DNA of 10,385 nt from Elusimicrobiota bacterium (lineage in GTDB: Bacteria; Elusimicrobiota; Endomicrobiia; Endomicrobiales; Endomicrobiaceae). Position 1 is the stretch's first letter. Each line of letters begins with the position of its first letter. The DNA lies in the NCBI GenBank assembly GCA_031256695.1, contig JAIRQB010000094.1, positions 1-10,385 on the forward strand. The letters are read 5' to 3'. The position numbers were made by a program, and so were the translations under genes. Shown piece by piece: positions 6,721 through 10,385 of this stretch. The notes below the pieces were generated by a model. That model was given only the letters and a program-made list of their open reading frames with translations, ran no database searches and was not told the origin of the DNA.

Positions 6721-8228
6721 CTTATTTGAATTGTCTCCATAGCGCTAATTCCGTCTGCATCAACTGCTCTGACTGCTATTTGATATGTCCCCTCTCCCCA
6801 TAAAACTTTTTGTTTCCCTTCTCTGTCTATGGCTATTTCTGCAGAAAATCCTTTTTGAGAGTCATAGTTTAAATCCCATTGCCATAAAGAGATATTTTTC
6901 CCCGAGGCTGTAAAAGCAATTTCTTTTTTATCTCCCGCATCTTTATATTCCCAATCCAATTTTATTATAGGCGGTTTTATCAAGGGAACAATATCTGAAA
7001 CTTTTACAAGTTCTATTTCTATGCCGTGTTCTTGTTTGATTTCAGCCACATATTCAACGGCGCTTTTTGCAAAATCAAAGGCTATAAAATAACCTTTCTT
7101 TACTTTTGACTGCATTAAGACGCCTATAAAACTTTGCATCTGGGGGCGTCCGACGCCCGTCTGCTGTTTTACTTGTATTGGGACAGCGCCTGATTTTTCT
7201 CTTTTGACGCCGTCTTTCCCGCTGTCTGAACGCTGTTTGGCATTAGGCTCTCCGCCAAATTGAGAGACGATAAAGGTTTCAAATTCAAAAGGATTCATAT
7301 TGAAGAGTTTTTCATAATCGTATTTTTGGGCGCGCATCTCCCAAAGGTCTTTAATAACTAAATCCGTTTGATTTTCAAGTCTTGCATTTGAGACGGCAAT
7401 AGCGCGGACAGACTGGTCTATGCCGATAAAATGTCTTTCTAATCGGCGGGCTACAGCGCAAGCAGTGCCGCCGCCGCAAAATGCATCTAATACTAAATCA
7501 TTTTTATTTGAAAACGCTTTGATAATGCGCTCTAAAAGTTCTTCAGGTTTTTGAGTGGGGTAGCCTATTCTTTCTTTAGCGGAAGCGTTTATAATAGGCA
7601 TTTCCCATACATCGCCGATACGCCGTCCCTCCGATAAATAAATTTTATAAGGCTCGGCGTCTTTTCTCTTTTGCCAACGAAACCATCTGCCGTCTATATC
7701 TTGTCTGTAATGCCCGTCTGCTTTGCCCGACCTCTGCCCGTATTCTTCGCGCAATTCATTAAATATATATTTATCGTTTTTTGAATAACAAAAAATAGTG
7801 TCGTGCAGATTTTGAAATTTTTTGCTCGCCGCCGTATATCTTTTATAACTCCACACTATTTCATTTACAAATTCGCCGCCATAGAGTTTATCAAGGATAT
7901 AAACTCTGATATAGGCATTTGCATGCCAATCGCAATGGACGCAAAGAATGCCGTTTGTTTTTAAAACGCGCCACATCTCGTCAATGCGTTCTTTAAGCCA
8001 CTCTATATAATGCATAATGCCGCCCGCCCAGCGGTCTGTAAAACTGCCGATTTCTCCGTCGTCGCCCCAAATCACTTCATAATTTTTTTGAGAAAAGAAA
8101 GGCGGGTCTATATAAATTAAATCAGCCGATTCTTTAGGCATCTGACGCAATACTTGCAAATTGTCGCCGAGTATAAGTTGATTTTTTATTTGCGAATTTT
8201 GATTTTTAATTTTTTGTAAATCCGCCAT
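6681..8228 (-). CDS. Beta-type DNA methyltransferase fused to Mrr-like nuclease and PKD/Ig-like domain
   Basis: A 515-aa three-part protein. Residues 15-295 are an amino-methyltransferase (N6-adenine or N4-cytosine) with catalytic 'DPPF' (41-44) ahead of the SAM-binding motif 'DAFCGGGTACAVARRL' (248-263), the beta-class order; 'IGYPTQKPEELLERII' (221-236) is typical of it. Residues 308-410 resemble an Mrr-type PD-(D/E)XK restriction domain, with 'MNPFEFETFIVSQFGG', 'SGKDGV' (D339) and 'VPIQVKQQ' (Q352-V-K354). Residues 423-505 look like a PKD/Ig-like beta sandwich (IAFTASGK, WQWDL, GEGTYQIAVRAVDADG). Methylation and cleavage in one chain would suit a single-protein restriction-modification or modification-dependent enzyme, but specificity and activity are unknown. 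There is no target-recognition or helicase subunit nearby. The ATG follows AAGGACTAAAA. It is first in a minus-strand run with the nucleotidyltransferase and lpxL. Confidence 0.9.
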   Translation of the reverse strand: MADLQKIKNQNSQIKNQLILGDNLQVLRQMPKESADLIYIDPPFFSQKNYEVIWGDDGEIGSFTDRWAGGIMHYIEWLKERIDEMWRVLKTNGILCVHCDWHANAYIRVYILDKLYGGEFVNEIVWSYKRYTAASKKFQNLHDTIFCYSKNDKYIFNELREEYGQRSGKADGHYRQDIDGRWFRWQKRKDAEPYKIYLSEGRRIGDVWEMPIINASAKERIGYPTQKPEELLERIIKAFSNKNDLVLDAFCGGGTACAVARRLERHFIGIDQSVRAIAVSNARLENQTDLVIKDLWEMRAQKYDYEKLFNMNPFEFETFIVSQFGGEPNAKQRSDSGKDGVKREKSGAVPIQVKQQTGVGRPQMQSFIGVLMQSKVKKGYFIAFDFAKSAVEYVAEIKQEHGIEIELVKVSDIVPLIKPPIIKLDWEYKDAGDKKEIAFTASGKNISLWQWDLNYDSQKGFSAEIAIDREGKQKVLWGEGTYQIAVRAVDADGISAMETIQIRVNGGVKKETKAE

Positions 8229-8264
8229 TTTTAGTCCTTAAACAAAGCGTAAATGCATAGCGCC

Positions 8265-8290
8265 GCGCAAACACATAGCGCCGCCGCAAT
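8265..8290 (-). repeat. Inverted fragment of the repeat element's right end
   Basis: Read on the minus strand this 26-bp piece (ATTGCGGCGGCGCTATGTG, then TTTGCGC) matches the right end of copy 3 at 8812-8837 with one mismatch. The two form an inverted repeat pair bracketing copies 1 to 3. Confidence 0.85.
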
Positions 8291-8295
8291 CACCG

Positions 8296-8455
8296 ACCTG
8301 GGGGTCATTCCCGAGTTGCCCTCTATAAACAAGGCAACTCAAGAAGGCGGGAATCCCTGTTTGTTATAAGGCGTTCATCGCTTTCTGCCGTTTTCTTTTC
8401 AAAGGCAAGACAAAGGCAAAATGGATTGCGGCTTTCGCCGCAATGACACCCGGGG
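8296..8455 (+). repeat. Two-hairpin intergenic element, copy 1
   Basis: The left hairpin pairs ATTCCCG (8307-8313) with CGGGAAT (8348-8354) around an inner stem AGTTGCC/GGCAACT. A linker begins ATCCCTGTTTGTTATAAGG. The right hairpin is a perfect ATTGCGGC-TTTC-GCCGCAAT (8425-8444). The right terminus AATGACACCCGGGG (8442-8455) is the reverse complement of the left terminus seen in copy 3; copy 1's own left terminus matches it at 11 of 14 bases. The layout resembles a BIME (paired REPs) or a small non-autonomous element. Confidence 0.85.
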
Positions 8456-8510
8456 TTTTGGCAATGACACTAACGGGCTGGGGTTTGACGCTACCGCAAA
8501 TCCGCTAAAT

Positions 8511-8667
8511 CCCGGGTGTCATTCCCGCGTTGCCCTCTATAAATAAGGCAACTCAAGAAGGCGGGAATCCCTGTTTATTATAAGGTGTTCACCTTTTTGC
8601 CTTTTGCTTTTTGAAAAGAGAAAGGAAACTGCGAAAATGGATTCCCGCGCTCCGCGCGAGAATGACA
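8511..8667 (+). repeat. Two-hairpin intergenic element, copy 2
   Basis: It starts CCCGGGTGTCATTCCCGC. The left stem is ATTCCCGC/GCGGGAAT (8521-8528 with 8561-8568), with inner GTTGCC/GGCAAC. The linker is close to that of copies 1 and 3 (ATCCCTGTTTATTATAAGG, then a run of CTTTTTGCC-like blocks). The right hairpin ATTCCCGCGC / GCGCGAGAAT (8641-8663) has one mismatched pair. The right terminus keeps AATGACA but has lost the CCCGGGG part. Confidence 0.85.
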
Positions 8668-8691
8668 AAGGCAACGGCGTCAATGCCAACA

Positions 8692-8859
8692 CCCCGGGTG
8701 TCATTCCGTCGCAAGACGGAATCCCTGTTTGTTATAGGATTTTCACATTTTTGCCTTTTGCCTTTTTTGCTTTTTTGCCTTTTGAAAAGAGAAATGAAAC
8801 GACAAAAATGGATTGCGGCAGCGCTATGTGTTTGCGCACGACGCAAATGACACCCGGGG
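8692..8859 (+). repeat. Two-hairpin intergenic element, copy 3, with perfect terminal inverted repeats
   Basis: The termini CCCCGGGTGTCATT and AATGACACCCGGGG are perfect 14-bp inverted repeats. The left hairpin is short, ATTCCGTC-GCAA-GACGGAAT, quite unlike copies 1 and 2 in sequence but fully paired. The linker is expanded with extra TTTTTTGCC-type blocks. The right end holds a longer imperfect stem around GCGCTATGTGTTTGCGC. It is the most complete copy. Confidence 0.88.
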
Positions 8860-8919
8860 TTTGGGCTTTTGCCGTTTTTCCTCAATTTTTAACTTTTAAT
8901 GTGAAAAGGCAGTTTTAGT

Positions 8920-8980
8920 TAACAGAGACCCCCGCCTTCTTGAGTTGCCTTTCATACCGTTTTGCAACTCGGGGGTGACA
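8920..8980 (-). repeat. Inverted left half of the element just downstream of the DUF362 gene
   Basis: On the minus strand it begins TGTCACCCCCGAGTTGC and ends GGCAACTC, AAGAAGG and CGGGGGTC. The outer stem is ACCCCCG/CGGGGGT (8970-8976 with 8928-8934) and the inner stem GAGTTGC/GCAACTC. The linker and right hairpin are missing. It sits 26 nt past the DUF362 stop codon, where it could serve as a transcription terminator hairpin, although no U tract follows. Confidence 0.8.
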
Positions 8981-9005
8981 TTACTTTTAACTCTTAACTT
9001 TTAAC

Positions 9006-10166
9006 TCAATTCTCAGTTTTGTTTTGTTTTTTTTGGTCGTCTTGTATAAAAATGCCCGCTAAAAAACTCTTTTGAAAATCTACCGCTTTATACGGACACA
9101 TCTCGTGACAGCAAAAACAAGATATGCAATTTTTTGCATTTATAAAAGGAAAGCCGTCTGCGCCCGCTTTTATTGTTTTAGCGGGACAAGAGCGGGCGCA
9201 TAAAAAGCATTTAGCGCAAATTGTTTTATTGATTGCAGGCTTTATCCATAAAAGTTTGCCTAAAATTTTCACCAAAGGTTTTGGGAGTTTGTCAAAAATT
9301 CTCGTTTTAGGCATTTTGAAATTTGAGAAATTAAAATCAGCAATAGATGAGCCGCAAATTTCAGCGTCTTTTAAACTCTCTTTTTTTATATTGAAATTCC
9401 TGCACAAATTGTTTTTAGCAATATCTATGCCTGCGGCATTCATCAAAACAGCGTCAAGCAAAGGCGTATTGTCAGAGGCGGCAATTAAATTCATCTCTCT
9501 GATATAGCCGGCGCTCGGTCCATTTCCTTCCATAGATAAAATACCGTCTATGAGAGTAAATCTGATTTTGTCTTTTAAAAACAGATAGATATTTGTCAAA
9601 AGCGCGGAAAAATCCTCATTTTTAGAAGCGTATTTATGATATTCCACTTTTAAAAGACCCGGGACGCATCCGTAAAAATTTTTTACGCCGCCCGTGAAAG
9701 TCATCAAGGAATGGGTTTTTAATTTAGGCAGATTTATTATTCCATCGCAATCCAAAACGGCTTTAGAGAAAGTTACTCTCTTTATATTTTTGTCGCCTAT
9801 ATCAAAAGTCATAGCGCCTGCCGCTTCAAATTGAATAAGTTGAGCGCCTTCCTCTTTGCAAATTTGTTCTAACCCCGTAACTTTCCACAGATTTTCTATA
9901 TCCCGTATAGAGCCGCCGGGGCTGTCCCCTACAAAAACTTTAGCCCCAGCCTCTTTTGCCGATTTTATGACGGCGCGGACAATTTCAGGATGAGTTGTAA
10001 TTGCTTTTTCAGGCGGCTCAGGCGCTAAAAGATTTGGTTTTAGGAGAATTTTTTCTCCGCTTTTTATGTATTTTTTTATGCCGCCTAATAAATCTATTGA
10101 TTTTTTGACGGCGCTGAAAGCGTCTTTATAATTTTGACATCTGACGAGACTTATTTTATTAGACAT
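9006..10166 (-). CDS. DUF362 domain protein with C-terminal 2[4Fe-4S] ferredoxin domain
   Basis: A 386-aa protein. Residues 5-290 form the DUF362 domain, with 'GEKILLKPNLLAPEPPEKA' (37-55), 'TTHPEIVRAVIKSAKEAGA' (57-75), 'VGDSPGG' (79-85), 'INLPKLKTHSLMTFTGGVKN' (144-163) and 'DGILSMEGNGPSAG' (207-220), all typical of the family. The tail has two ferredoxin motifs, C317-x2-C320-x2-C323-x3-C327-P and C347-x2-C350-x2-C353-x3-C357-P, enough for two [4Fe-4S] clusters. No signal peptide is visible, so it is probably cytoplasmic. The biochemical role of DUF362 proteins is not settled; a redox function is inferred from the clusters. The ATG has a strong AAAAGGAG six bases upstream. It lies 46 nt after the recombinase stop and may be co-transcribed with it. 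Confidence 0.93.
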   Translation of the reverse strand: MSNKISLVRCQNYKDAFSAVKKSIDLLGGIKKYIKSGEKILLKPNLLAPEPPEKAITTHPEIVRAVIKSAKEAGAKVFVGDSPGGSIRDIENLWKVTGLEQICKEEGAQLIQFEAAGAMTFDIGDKNIKRVTFSKAVLDCDGIINLPKLKTHSLMTFTGGVKNFYGCVPGLLKVEYHKYASKNEDFSALLTNIYLFLKDKIRFTLIDGILSMEGNGPSAGYIREMNLIAASDNTPLLDAVLMNAAGIDIAKNNLCRNFNIKKESLKDAEICGSSIADFNFSNFKMPKTRIFDKLPKPLVKILGKLLWIKPAINKTICAKCFLCARSCPAKTIKAGADGFPFINAKNCISCFCCHEMCPYKAVDFQKSFLAGIFIQDDQKKQNKTEN

Positions 10167-10212
10167 TTGTCGCTCCTTTTGCCTTTAATTCTCAATTCTC
10201 AATTTTTTAGCG

Positions 10213-10385
10213 TCAGCCGCGAGGATGATATTTTTGATGTTTTTGAGCGATTTGAGAATTGCTTATATGCGTATAAATTTGCGTTGAAACTATTGAACTA
10301 TGCCCAAGCAATTCTTGGACAAAACGAATATCGGCTCCTCTTGCTATCAAATGGCTCGCAAAAGAGTGCCGCAATACGTGAGGGG
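10213..10385 (-). CDS. Tyrosine recombinase XerC/XerD-like, C-terminal end (5' partial)
   Basis: The last 56 residues of a frame that enters from the right edge, with no start codon in the window. The peptide starts 'PHVLRHSFASHLIARGADIR' and continues 'FVQELLGHSSIVSTQIYTHI', giving three active-site features of tyrosine recombinases: HxxR (H2, R5), LGH (H28) and the nucleophile Tyr at residue 37. The final 'QKYHPRG' resembles the HHPRA-type C-terminus of XerD and XerC, which resolve chromosome dimers at dif, so a housekeeping Xer protein is more likely than a phage or element integrase. With only the C-terminus visible XerC and XerD cannot be separated. It ends in TGA 46 nt before the DUF362 gene. 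Confidence 0.88.
   Translation of the reverse strand, partial: PHVLRHSFASHLIARGADIRFVQELLGHSSIVSTQIYTHISNSQIAQKHQKYHPRG

Larger units (their letters stand above)
8229..9005. other. Non-coding repeat island between the methyltransferase and DUF362 genes
   Basis: This 777-nt stretch has no convincing gene. Open frames on both strands give Cys/His/Arg-rich or Phe/Lys-rich peptides (for example VILARSAGIHFRSF) that are read-through of palindromic repeats. It contains the methyltransferase leader at its left end, an inverted right-end fragment (8265-8290), three direct copies of a two-hairpin element (8296-8455, 8511-8667, 8692-8859), an AT-rich tract (8881-8900), an inverted half copy (8920-8980) and another AT-rich tract before the DUF362 stop. 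Promoters for the methyltransferase must lie here but none stands out. Confidence 0.85.

Noticed and set aside
6520..6729. 69-codon plus-strand gene between the nucleotidyltransferase and methyltransferase
   Set aside because: It is antisense to both flanking genes and its internal peptide repeat (LTPPFT) is just the 31-bp direct repeat read on the other strand.
8296..8859. CRISPR array
   Set aside because: Only three long units, each with internal hairpins and diverged sequence, irregular gaps, no short identical repeats with unique spacers, and no cas genes nearby.
8589..8918. Open frames of 79 to 104 codons on both strands in the repeat island
   Set aside because: They run across palindromic repeat copies, overlap one another on opposite strands, lack family-like sequence, and give the low-complexity or VILARSAGIHF-type peptides expected from such repeats.
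9124..9507. 127-codon plus-strand frame opposite the DUF362 gene
   Set aside because: It is a shadow of the minus-strand gene, which has a strong ribosome binding site and clear ferredoxin and DUF362 motifs.
10213..10385. Integrase of a mobile element that would make the right half a genomic island
   Set aside because: The HPRG-type C-terminus and close spacing to a cellular gene fit a housekeeping Xer recombinase; no attachment-site repeat, tRNA or phage gene is visible.

Overview
The window is moderately AT-rich bacterial chromosome, densely coded, with Shine-Dalgarno-led genes. A late lipid A acyltransferase (LpxL/HtrB family) points to a Gram-negative, LPS-making cell. The mix of dnaX-recR, ygiQ, DUF2779 and DUF362 genes with palindromic intergenic repeats would fit an uncultured phylum such as Elusimicrobiota, but that placement is a guess and nothing here proves it.

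Left half (1-5116, all + strand): the 3' end of dnaX overlaps recR by ATGA. A DPM1-like GT2 glycosyltransferase follows 15 nt later; it carries a 24-bp in-frame tandem repeat inside its catalytic domain. Next comes a YgiQ-type radical SAM gene with a GTG start, and then a DUF2779 gene (Cas4-like PD-(D/E)XK domain plus DnaQ-like exonuclease) that overlaps ygiQ by 65 nt. Spacing suggests one or two transcripts with a DNA replication/repair flavour.

Convergent junction (5117-5250): no convincing gene. A 12-bp-stem hairpin lies between the DUF2779 and lpxL stop codons.

Right half (5251-10385, all - strand, listed in transcription order from the right): the C-terminal end of a Xer-type tyrosine recombinase (cut by the window edge), a DUF362 protein with a 2[4Fe-4S] ferredoxin tail, a 777-nt non-coding repeat island (8229-9005), a beta-type DNA methyltransferase fused to an Mrr-like nuclease and a PKD/Ig-like domain, a solitary MNT-type minimal nucleotidyltransferase, and lpxL.

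The repeat island holds three direct copies of a 157-168-bp element with two terminal hairpins (BIME- or MITE-like), an inverted half copy, and an inverted fragment of a right end. Hairpin stems change sequence between copies while keeping pairing. No obviously new multi-gene system is visible. The best candidates for a second look are the repeat family, the single-chain modification/restriction-like fusion protein with its duplicated 3' tail, the glycosyltransferase minisatellite, and the altered nuclease motif in the DUF2779 protein.
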